64,000 nucleotides of DNA, from NCBI GenBank assembly GCA_003640385.1, contig RCAB01000286.1:17839-81838 (forward strand), in the 5' to 3' direction. The number at the start of each line of letters is the position of its first letter. Positions within the stretch are counted from its first letter, which is position 1. The notes below the pieces were generated by a model. That model searched no databases. It saw only the letters and a program-made list of their open reading frames with translations, and was not told the origin of the DNA. Positions 13,819 to 25,000 of the stretch are shown one piece after another. Position numbers and translations under genes: made by a program. The stretch comes from Setaria digitata (Eukaryota; Nematoda; Chromadorea; Rhabditida; Setariidae).

Positions 13819-14412
13819 AAACAGGGCCGTAATCGAGCAAATGCCAAATGTTACTAGCTTCTGAATATTTAGATTCGTATTGGAATTCGTTCATTTGAAC
13901 GAACCATGAACGGAGACTAGAGATCAAATCTCCTTGCTTCCGCTATTGTCCTCATTTAGTAGAACCACCGTCTTGCGAATTTGATATCTTGTGTCCGTTG
14001 TCCGTCCGGGAACTTTTTACCCCTTCTGTTCATTGTGATCTTTGATTTGGTATCACTAATTTTTGTCCATTGTCTTATAAAATTGCGGGATTTCATTGTG
14101 ATTTTTTTTATAGTTAAATAGGACTTTGAAAATATTTGAATTTTGATGTCAAATAGAATTTTCTAATGAACTTGATATCAAGCATTGCAGTGACAACAAA
14201 AATATCCTGCCATGAATAGTGTGTATTATCATGCAAAGTTTTATTAAACTATTTGCAGAGAATTTGTGCTGTAGTTTTTCCCATAACATTAACGGAGTTT
14301 CTAGCTTTTAGTTTCTAATTACTTCTGGTTTTCGTATTTTTTTATTTAACAAAATAAATTGGTATGTGGCCAGATTAATTTACGCTTTTTTTTTTCTTTT
14401 TTTTTTTTACAG

Positions 14413-16227
14413 TTCATCCAGCCGCGACCAACATCTTTGTATGTTACGGAGCAAGAAGCGGCAGCGCTTGGAGGACGTATTTTGCGCAGAACGAACGCAG
14501 AAGTAGGCAGAAATCAAGTTGAGGTTGTAGAGGGTAGCGTTTTCGAAGAACAGGAAGGGATGTCAGATGGTCAGCCACCAGTCATGCTAAAAAAAGCTCG
14601 AGTTGATGATGATTCAGATTCCAGCTATGCGCCGATTGATGTAACAACAGTTGATGTGAGTGAAATTTTCCAAAGGTTTTGGATTTGTTTTTAGATTTCA
14701 TGTGAGAATCATTACTAATGAACAAGTTAAAAAAGAATTAATAAGGCCTTTGCTGTTGATGATAGTTAATTGCGATGTCGTTTGGATGTGGAAGGCGGTT
14801 TCGATAATTTGAAAATGGGCAAAACAGATAATAATGAAGGCAGATACCAGTTTTGAGTATTCTACTCTCATTGTCTTTAATATTAATTTTTTGAACTTCA
14901 GTCCCAGAGCATAAAAACACGAGCTCCCTATGGATCCGATCATTCTTTCGCTCGACAGGGCGGCAAATTTCATCTTCTGATTGGTGTTACCGGTTCAGTA
15001 GCGTCAATCAAACTCGCGGAACTCATTACGGAACTTCACAAAAATAGTCCTGGAGAAAAACTGGTATGGTTTGTGCAGTAATTTGAGTGAAAATTCTTGA
15101 ATATTTAAAGACTGAAGGACAGTACATGTGTCAGTTTGGCTAACCTTTGTGCATTTGTCAAGGTTATTCGTGTGGTTGCAACCGATGCTGCACGAACATT
15201 TATTGATGAATCAGCATTTGACGTGCCGATTTATAATGATTTGGACGAGTGGAATATGTGGAAAAAGCGGGGTGATCCAGTTTTGCATATTGGTCAGTTT
15301 TTACAGTAACTGGTTTGGGTCATGAGAAGTGGTCATTGATTAGGGTTACTTGTCAGATTCTTTCCGTCGACAAAAGCGACTTACGAAATTAGGTGATTAA
15401 TGGTATATCTATTCTTGATTTCGAGTATGTCATCAGTTGACTAGCATACGCGAGTGTTTTTCAATTCGTTTCGCCAATTTATTTCATTTTTTCTTAAAGG
15501 CCTTTTTATTTTTTGACCCTTGCCTATTTTTATTTTTTGACCCTTGCCTTTTTGACCCTTGTTTACGAAAAGTAATTTTCTGTGTTGTTACCATTGTGTC
15601 AATTTTGGCTCTATATTTGCTTGAAATTGAAGTTTCAAATGGATTATTTTGCTGCTAATCAGTTAGTTCTTTTTCGAGAGCATTAACTTTATTATAATTT
15701 CTGGACTTCAGAGATGTGTACACTTTTAGAATTAAGAAAGTGGTCTGATGCGATGTTAATTGCACCACTAGATGCAAATTCAATGGCTAAAATAGCGAAC
15801 GGTGTGTGCGATAATATTTTGCTCTCTATTGTACGCGCATGGGATCCACGAAAGCCACTGTACTATGCACCAGCAATGAATGTTGCGATGTGGGAGAATC
15901 CACTCACTTATCAGCATCGTAAAGTCTTAAAAGAACTGCTGCGATATAAGGTTAGCATGTTTTCTAATGATGCTTTCATTTTTTATCTCACTCATTAGTT
16001 TTTTACTAAATAGTTTCAACGGAATATTTTGTAGCGAAACTAAAGCTACTGCTGAAGCGCTTTTGTGCGCTGAAACTTGAATAAAAAAATTTGAAATGAG
16101 TTAGCTGTCTAAGGAAGAAACTGAAAGTTATTGATGTATTCTTGTTCGCTATCGGTTGGTAGGAAAATAGCTCGAAAAATTGTTTCACATCTGCGATCAA
16201 AAGTTTTTGTAAAATAAGACGAGCATT

Positions 16228-16258
<31 letters not shown>

Positions 16259-16402
16259 CAGGAGATACCGCCAATTGAGAAAGAATTAATGTGTGGTGAT
16301 ACTGGCTTGGGTGCTATGGCAACTGTGCAGATGGTAGCATCAATTGTCGCTAGTGAGGTGAAGAATCGTTTTGCTGTTTACTCTGATAATTCAGCTTTGT
16401 AA
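14413..16402 (+). CDS. PPCDC: phosphopantothenoylcysteine decarboxylase (PPCDC, coenzyme A synthesis)
   Basis: Exons 14413-14655, 14902-15063, 15163-15292, 15730-15950 and 16262-16402 join in phase to 299 codons. The flavoprotein core starts at KFHLLIGVTGSVASIKLAEL. It carries DPVLHIELRKWSDAMLIAPL with the conserved His, the PAMNVAMW motif with the catalytic Asn, and the CGDTGLGAM lid with the conserved Cys. The enzyme uses FMN to decarboxylate 4'-phosphopantothenoylcysteine to 4'-phosphopantetheine in the cytosol. The acceptor at 15728-15729 was preferred over one at 15711 because it restores HIELRKW without an insertion. The first 49 codons have no ATG; the first in-frame ATG is at 14560, giving 249 aa, while human PPCDC is about 204 aa. 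Either the protein starts there after trans-splicing at 14412, or it is the C-terminal part of the upstream GYRW-domain gene. The last intron ends in a run of 29 T. Confidence 0.9.
15501..15562 (+). repeat. short tandem repeat in a PPCDC intron
   Basis: A unit around TTTTTGACCCTTGCC occurs three times in a row, the copies separated by T/A-rich spacers. It lies wholly inside the intron between 15292 and 15730 and has no visible coding role. Confidence 0.7.
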
Positions 16403-17401
16403 CTTATCGCATTTCTCTCTTTTTTTATTTTATGATGGGATATTGTTACATTGCTTATAACTGGATTTGCTTCATTTTATACAGTTTACAAATATTCCAT
16501 GTTCTTTGCGGAATAAGATTTTGAATAGCTCATAGTCGCTTCCATCAATGTACTCTTGAAGAGTTGTGGCATCTTTCCTCTTTGTGGGCGTTCCTAGCAG
16601 GGAGTGGTCGGAAATTTTTGAAATTTTCCATCCTTTTTTTTTTCTTTGTATTATCAGAATGTTTTACTGCTTAAAGTCTTTGACTTTAGTTATTGTACAG
16701 GTTGACCAGTTTCATGTCACTATGATTCAATGTTATTTTTAAATTAAAGTGCTTAGTCGAATTCGTTTATCCTTTTACCCCTGGAATACTTTTATTCTTA
16801 TTTGGGTTTTTCAGTCATTAGAGTTTTTGTTTTTAAGCTTCTCAGAAAGGTTTAAGGTGCGAAAATTTTCTTTGCAAACCAAGAACGGTGTGGAGGTTTA
16901 TTTTCCGTACTACTTTTTCTCTGGAGGAATGTTCCCTGTAGAAAATGAAACTGAGTTTGTGGATTTCTACATTTGTTTTCTAAAATAAAGATTATGAATC
17001 ACCAAAGATGTCATTGTTTTACATATATAATTTGAGTTTTTGCATGCAAATATTTGAATTATGGATGATGGTCGGCAGCAGGTTACTGCCAAGTGATCTG
17101 AGTGAAGTAAACACAAGATAAAATTAACTTGCAAAAAGTATATGGTTTTGCGGAAAATGTGAGTTTTGTAGCACAGATTGCTTCCGGAGGATTAACGATG
17201 ACGCAGCTGGAAATGGGATATTAGCATAATTAAGGCAGCTGTGGTTGGCGGGTGATCTCGATCTTTGATAAAACAATGCATGATTGGTTGTAAAGTGCTT
17301 AAGGAGACAGTACATAATCGCTTTAGTGATCTCGATTTACTGCCAACATACGGTTGAAAAACCATTTTTGAGCGATTTTTCAATATATAGTGTTGAAGGA
17401 G

Positions 17402-18603
17402 ATGTGGATATTTGGTTACGGTTCACTACTGTGGTACACGGATTTCCCATATCGAAACGTCGTTCCCGGTGTTGTACGTGGTTATTCACGTCGATTTTGG
17501 CAGCTCAGCCCCGACCATAGGGGTACAGCAACCGCTGTTGGTTTTTTTTCTGTTGCGGGCAAAAGAGAGAACCCGGTTTTTTTTTATAGACCAAATTGGA
17601 TAAGTTTGTATTTCAATGATGTTGATTATCCTGGCAGTCTTTGGAACTGGTTTAAGGTGCGGCGCAACGTACTGAATTATTTCATTGTTTCATTTCCAAA
17701 ATAAGGTGGAGTGTTTTGCAGCCTGGTCGTACAGTAACCCTGGTAGAGGACGACAAAGGTTCTTGTTGGGGACTAGCTTACGAAGTTGATGAAGAAAAGG
17801 CATCAGATACGATTAAATATTTGGATGTGCGAGAAAAAGCTGGATATTTGGTAATTTTTAAGCAGTTGTTGAAGGTGATAGAAGGAAAATTCGCCATTGA
17901 TCTTCGCGAAGGTCCATTTCTTACTCTTTTCATTGAAAAATTGATGTTTCGCATTTCAGTATTTCTTTAAGTTTTCTCACTCTCAGAGAAAAGAAGTTGT
18001 GTTTTATCCGGATAGTGGCAGTTCATTTTTCCGACTAAATGTTTATTTGGCTGCAGAAAAACAAAATCCGTATTTCACTGGACCCACTGATGAGGAAACT
18101 ATTGTACACACTGCAAGTTTTTTTTGGGTCTTATCTTGCATATTTTGTACACATATTGAATTTTCTCGTTTTTTTAAAGAATAACAGTTTGAAAATTCTT
18201 GAAAGTTCTAAAAATCACAGTCGAGAAATTACGAAAACGAAAAGATAATAAAATTTCATTACGCTCAAACATAGTGCCTTAAATTGTATCTCAGTCCCAG
18301 TCTTGTTTTGATGTTAATTATTCAGAGTGAATAATTTGCAATTGATCTTGCACAATTTATGAAATCTGCATGGAAATCAAAATACATTTTAAGATACTTA
18401 AAGCCCGTGGACGTAGTGGAACAAACATTGAATATGCCTTGAGAGTGGCGGATTGCGTACATCGAATGGCGCCTCACATTAATGATGAACATCTTTTTAA
18501 TGTTGAAAGAAAAATAGTAGACAGATGTCGTGAGCTAAATATCCAGGACGAGTACCTCATAGAATACCTGAATCAAAGACATCAAGCTGAATTACTTACT
18601 TAA
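17402..18603 (+). CDS. CHAC2: ChaC-type glutathione-specific gamma-glutamylcyclotransferase
   Basis: Exons 17402-17536, 17722-17850, 17987-18112 and 18394-18603 sum to 600 nt, giving 199 aa (human CHAC2 is 184). The N-terminus MWIFGYGSLLWYTDFPY carries the YGSL glutamyl-binding loop. RRFWQLSPDHRG, PGRTVTLVED and CWGLAYEV follow. The VREKAGY motif places the catalytic acid at Glu83, the same number as in human CHAC2. GRSGTNIEYAL and NDEHLFNVERKIVDRC end the fold. The family cleaves glutathione to 5-oxoproline and Cys-Gly in the cytosol. The start ATG is 11 nt behind a TATATAG acceptor, consistent with trans-splicing. The third intron begins GCAAGT rather than GT, a classic GC-AG intron, and this choice gives the family-like junction VHT|ILKARGRSG. 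A possible AATAAA signal is at 18798. Confidence 0.9.
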
Positions 18604-20206
18604 CTGTGATATTTAATTTTATTCCAGAATTTAAAAATATCGGAATAGTTGGAGTAGTCCAGTTACAGGCTATTTGCTCGGGAAAAAAGGGAGTGAATAA
18701 GTTTTCTGTTAACTTTCTTCTTTACTAGGCTACGAGCTGAATAACTGTTAAAGTTCTTTTCTTTTGATTTTCAAATTTGAATATAAAAGGGCAAGGGAAT
18801 AAATATTACGTTTCAAATATTACTGTTATCCTGGCATGTCATGATTTTTTTTTTTTTGGATAGCTTGGGTTCTTAGATATCGGATTTTTTTATTTGCTGA
18901 TTGTGGAAGTTGTGATATCATAACAGATTTCGCATTTAATCACTTATGCTCCAAGTATTTACTCAACTGTTCATTGGTAATTTTGATTTAACTGAACTTG
19001 GCAGGTAATTTGATTAGTAAGAACATGTGAAAAGCGAGTATTTCATGAGTAAGAAATTATCAAAAGCTTTTTTACAGTTCAAAATATAACTATAGGAACT
19101 TCAAGTATTTCTTTTGCTTGCATCTATTCTTGATGAAAAATCAGCTCATTAGCGTAGATGAGATGTTCTGTTATATTAATTTACCATTGCCTTATTTTTG
19201 TCTTTAAATATCTATCAACTAATTTTTTCTCTTCTCTAGTTTGCTCGTGCTGTAATCATCATTGTTTTCTATGCTGTAAATAAGCCTCTTTATCTTTACT
19301 TTTTCAGAATATTGATGTTTTTTAACCGTTCCTTATTTGGAAATAAATTTCAGGAAAAGGTACAAGATTTTCGAAACATGTGTGCATCATTAATTGTACC
19401 TAAGTTTTCAATTTTTAACAGTTAAAAAATTTGGGAATAGATATACAATAATAAAGACTGTACACAATAACCAATATCATAATGGGTAGAATTAAATTTT
19501 TTGTTGATGGTAATTTAAATTCAAAAATATTTTTCTCCAAAAGATGCATAATTAGGGCGAACAATGGCGAAAGTTATTTCTTTCTTTAAAAATTAAAGAA
19601 TTGAAGAAAAACTTTGCTTTTCTGCCTTAATTATAATTGTGTCAAGACTTCAGTTATCATTGCTAATGATATCATGTTCGCATGCGAAAGATAAATGAAG
19701 GTGTTTTTTAATTCGAACAAATTCTTCCATTTTTTGAATTTATGCCAAAATAATGTTAAGAAAGTGAATTTGTCCCACAATAGTGGATTGTAATTAGTAA
19801 CAAATATACCGCTTAACGTTACGTGGAAACATATTCGCTGATTTGACTATATCCATTGGATAAGTTTTAGGGGAATAAAGAAGGAAAAAGAAATTTAAAT
19901 TTGAGGATGGCGTCCTGCATTCCAATGATTTAGTTAGACATATTAAAGTAAGCCAAAAATAAAAATTGGATTCCTTGGCATATTATTACAAAGATAAGAT
20001 TATTATAAATAGATTTGGAATTTTGGGGAAAATTGAAATCTATCTACCAGCTATCAGTCAGGTATTCGTGACAGGTGGTAATTCTATAATTATATCTTGT
20101 CTACCAGTGTCACCGTCAAATATCCTTCTGCTAGGAAAAATTATTTTTATGCAATTGTCTTTATAAAGAGCAAGATGCATGTGTGCAAGTTCAACATAAG
20201 AACAAT
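18604..20206. other. convergent intergenic region
   Basis: It lies between the 3' ends of the ChaC gene (+) and the secreted-protein gene (-). It is AT-rich, and no exon with phase-compatible borders was found on either strand. It must hold both 3' UTRs and polyadenylation signals. Confidence 0.5.
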
Positions 20207-20989
20207 TTAATAATCTTTCAAACTTCTGAATTTTCTGACGACTTCATAATCGGATTCGGAAATCCCAAAACAAGGTTCAACGAATCGATGGCATGGGTTA
20301 TACCATTTGCCTGTCTTCTGATCACGCAATAATTTGCTGTACGGATATTCCGATCGGTACTGTAAAGTAAAATTTCTGAGTACCTACGATTTTTTTTTAA
20401 CACACAGAATACCTTTCGCATTAATAATATTCATTCATATCATCAACTAACTACCCACGTCAACTGTTAGATTTATTTTCTTCAGTCTCGTGTAAATCGT
20501 AATATCCGGTCAATCATCATTTTTGCCAATATTTTAAATATCGCAATGTCACAATGAAATGACGCTTACTATTTTTCAAGAGAAATTTTGAAAAATCATT
20601 CATCAAGTTCGATACAAGAAACTCACATAGATGCAGTCTAAAGTATACACATCACAAAGTTTCCTGCTAACCATCGATTTGTGAAAGTGATATTTTATCA
20701 ACGGATAAGAGATATTATAAGCCGGTTTACCGTATTTTCCCACCACAAACATGTCTTGTTTTATTGACTTTTTATTTGATTCTCTGATATGGGGTCTTGT
20801 GTGGTCGATGTTTCCCCAGTTATTACCCATAATTTCGTCACTACTTCCATTATTATTGTGATAATTTGCGACATTGTTGTCATTCTCGGTCTTCTCGTCA
20901 CCTTCCATATTCCCCACATAATTAGTGATAACTAATGCAGTCCACTCTGTAATTAACAATAATGCCACAGCCAGTCTTAAGGAACCCAT
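20207..20989 (-). CDS. small secreted four-cysteine protein, family not recognised
   Basis: Two exons, 20989-20627 and 20359-20207, join in phase 0 and give 171 aa. The N-terminus MGSLRLAVALLLITEWTALV is a typical signal peptide. A low-complexity Asn/Asp/Glu stretch follows (about residues 25-60, with NYHNNNGSS). The C-terminal half holds four cysteines in RKLCDVYTLDCIY and WYNPCHRFVEPCFG, which could form two disulfides. Basic residues around HIRESNKKSIKQD could be a processing site. The splice frame was chosen over the longer alternative frame of the last exon because phase 0 yields a compact charged C-terminus ending FRSLKDY. The ATG lies one base behind a TTTAG acceptor, so a trans-spliced leader is likely. 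FAN1, on the same strand, ends about 1.1 kb upstream. No function can be assigned. Confidence 0.75.
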
Positions 20990-22097
20990 TCTAAATAAAT
21001 AAAATTCATTTGACGAATGAATCTTTTTGTATTCAGTTTCCCCAACTTCGTAATATTTGAATTTTAGTACAAAGAGGCAGGCACTTCAGTAAGATCTCTA
21101 ATACGAGATGAATCTACATATTACTTTGTTAGGATAATCATTACCTGTCGGAGTTAATTCCAATCTTTCATTTGAATTCTTGAAGAAAATTCTATGTCAA
21201 CTTGAACTGGTGCTTGAAATTCAATGTCTAACCAAAAGCCCTGTCAAATAAAGTTTACCTATCCCTTTCCCCTGAAGAACAAACAAAAATGAGTCACTCT
21301 CCATTATTTTCAAACTAGTGTAAGTTCAGGAAAACGTAAAAACCGAGAGAAATATTTCCATTTTCATTAATTAGGGCTTTCATAAATTCTATAATAGTTT
21401 TATATTTATTTCATATGTATGCAGCTCATGAGATTAGCGTTCATCACAAGATTAAATAATGAGTCTGCTTGAATGAGAACCATAAGTAGCTAACAAAAAT
21501 CCTAATGAGATTTTTTCTTTCCTTATTTCACAACCAATAAGGTAAGGGAAGACTAGAAATTGATGGAATTGAACAATTCATTTCTTTAAATGGACATTTG
21601 AACGGTAAGGTGAAGAAGGTGATAAAACACAAAAGAACCATTTTCCTTTTTTTTTTAAAAATTTATCTGTAATCGATCAATAATAATATCCGAAGGAAAT
21701 CAACTTCTGGACCTTGTCACTAGAAAGCAAGAGTGTAGAAAATAGCGCTTCGGCACGTTAAATAATTAAAAAACTTGGAAGCCTTGAACCTTTTTTTTTA
21801 AAAATTTTCCAGGGAAAATGAATTTGTAGTGCGTAGTTGATCAGCTTTCAGAGAATGGATAATGTATTGAAATGTTAAAGAAACGTAACATCTCGAACTA
21901 TAATACTCTTCTTACTCCATTTATACTGTAATGAACAAACAAATTTTCAAGTCAGTACTGAAGTTTACAGGAAGGTTCAAACATGTAAAAGTATTTTAAA
22001 TTCAACAGTTGTTTGATTGTGAGTACAGCTGTTGCTTTACATCAACTGCCTAATATTCTTTTACCATGATGATATGTAAAAGCACGACACACTGCTT
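20990..22097. other. same-strand spacer between FAN1 and the secreted-protein gene
   Basis: This 1.1 kb of AT-rich sequence shows no supported exon. It contains the 3' UTR of FAN1 and either a promoter or an intercistronic region for the downstream gene. Confidence 0.5.
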
Positions 22098-25000
22098 TCA
22101 GTCGAGTTTTCTTGGATTTTGAGCTGCAAAACAGAACGTAAGGAGACACGTCAGTAAGGTGAATTCTGCACGGTAAAGTACAAAAACTGTGTGGTAATGA
22201 CTATGAGAATGGCAGGTTCTAGAGAAAGAAGAAGGAGCAGAAAATGCAAAAATTCCAGAGAAAGATTTTTTGTCGCCAACAAAATCATCTAAGACCCTGA
22301 CTGGTATGACTGATAACACTGTTTCTGTAGCAATTTGAAAAGTTGAAGTTGAATGAACGAAAGCTTTCTTACCAGAAACATGGCAAACGTGAGCAATTAT
22401 ATTTTGATTTTGAAAAAAATTCAACCATAAACGTTGCTTAGTTGATAATTTATCTCCAGGTCCTTTAACTTCAACGACCTGCAATGTTTAAATTTTTGAA
22501 AAATGGAACCATACAATGTGGCTAAAGATGTGAAGACCGCACTTAAATGGAACTGCGAATATTGTTAGGAGTTTTATCCTCTAAAGAATTCCAATTGGAT
22601 ACATCATAATTAGCAACAAACATACTGCCAAAAGTTTTTTTTGATCATTCCAAATAGTTAAATCGGGGAATCCACTCCGACAATTTCGGTAGTCGGTAAT
22701 GAGACGACGAATAGTAGCGCACAAGGCAGTGATCGGGCAAGAAGTCATAAATCGCTAAAAGAAATAAACAGCATCAACTATTGCCTAATTGAACTAAAAA
22801 ACAATAAGGTTCAATACACTAAATTTCTATTCAGAATTGATCTTGATTAGATTCCATCCTTTTATCCTCAATGTAACAAAAAAATCATTTAGAAAAATTG
22901 GTATAATATACTTGGATGATCCTTTAATGAATGATGGTTTAAAAAAATGCTGACTTTAACTTGTTCAAAATCACTGAAACAATTCCATGAGATCTCCGAA
23001 TTGGTAACTCCATAATAATTCCTGTATGTCTTCTCCATTCCCAACAATAAATCATTAAAATCCGCTTCCTCAACCTCCTTGAAACGCAGTTCGAAAAGAT
23101 CGCGCCGGTCAGTGTAGAATGTTCGGCTATTCAAGTCTGCTGGATTCATCTAAGATTAAATGAGAGAAGTGGAGAAAAGTTATAAACAACTTGTAATTAT
23201 TCCCTGATTTGAGGCTTAACATTTAGATACGTATTGACCCTGACTTTCATTAATGAGAAATACTTAATCGCCAGAATTTATCCTTGAGAGTTAAAAAAAT
23301 GCAGCCCTCAAACTATGCTGAAGGGTACTGAATTAATGAAAGAAGCATGGCAAACTTTGTTAATATTTAATTAGACGAAAAATACTTATTGTCGAAACTC
23401 ATGATATTTGAAATTTGGAAATCCAAATCGAAACTTGATTGAAAAAACTCTGCATGCCTGTGTTTCACTGAACCAAACATTTTTAACAGTTGGATCGAAT
23501 ATAATGTCATAAAATAAAAGCCCAAATATAGTGTGCCAAAGTTCACCTTCTGCGTGTATACCTGCACGATAACAACAACAAAAATAACATATGACAAAAA
23601 CGGAATGAAAATGGCCAGGCGATCTAGGCCTTCAGTTTCAGCGATCCTCGATAAATTATTATTTAATTGCTGACAGCTTACAATGGTCACTCCAACAAAT
23701 ATCTTCCACATCTCTGAGAGTTTTGAAACAGATGCACAGTTGGCATGTTTCGATGTTGCTCAACGACCTTATGCAAAATTTTTAATTTGATTTTATAAAA
23801 GATGACAAAAATAACAAAGGAATAGCAACCTTCTCTGAAACCTTTCTTTCTCAAATAATGATCCAATGCTATCTGCTCAACGCTACATTCGCAAGATAAT
23901 CCATTTCTGAAACACAAGTCAGATTCTTGCATTTTGAGCTTTAGATGTTAAACAAATATAAAACTTTTCTCTAAATTAAAAAAAAAGCACACCTTTCAAC
24001 AAGAAATCTGTTAATTCGTGACTCGCCAAGATTTTTACCCACTACAAGCCCTTTTATATTGATTCTTTCAGGTTTCAACTCTTCCAAAGGGCCTTTCCAT
24101 TTTGAACAAAGTTTTCGCCCTCTGTCCTATAATGTGAATGATTTGAAAATTTCAAGAAAAACCTGTAAGAATGAAGAAAAGCCTAAAAGTCTAAAAAGCT
24201 AAAGGAAAGAAATACTTATCAAATATACAAGTAATACACCAGATTTCAAACTTTAAAAAATCAAGTAGACCTGAAGTGACAAACGATCTTTTTCACCCAA
24301 AATAGGATCCTCCAAACCAGCAACAATGGCTTGCATTGCTCTATTTTTATCTTTCAAATGCGCATCTAGGTTTAGCGCCAATCGGTCCCACCATCCACCT
24401 CGAGCATTAGCAAAAATAAGTTTAAATTCTGAAAAAATAAATGCTGAATTTTCAAGCCAAGCCCTAATCATTATTATAATCCCAAATTTGGATGGAAATA
24501 ACTTCTTGTGATTTAAAAAATAAAAAACTAAAAAACTCAATCTACTTTATATATTAACTAAATATGAACCAGAAAAAAATCACAGTTATCTTATTCACAT
24601 ATTTTCAAAGTATTGTAGGACTTTAATTAATTTCTGAATCAAGTCCTAAACAACGAATGAGAGTATGAGCAATAAGAGGTATGAGAGGAATAATAGGCAA
24701 GAAATAGTTACGAAATCAAGAATAAAATCTTACAACTAAGTAAAAAAAAAGTACCTTCAGCACGCAACATATATTCCAGCCATGTAACTGCTTCCGTATA
24801 ATCTCTGATCCTTTCTAGTGCTTCAACACCATGTGATATACAACTACATAAAAGAAAGAAAAGTGTAGAAGTTGATACCAACAGCTAACTTTTAATATTT
24901 TATGAAAGCAGAAAATCTCAGTGAACATTGAAGAAACCGATAAGTTTCATGCGAATCATTTCTTTATAAATAGAAAAATAATTCTATTGAAGGAATTGAA

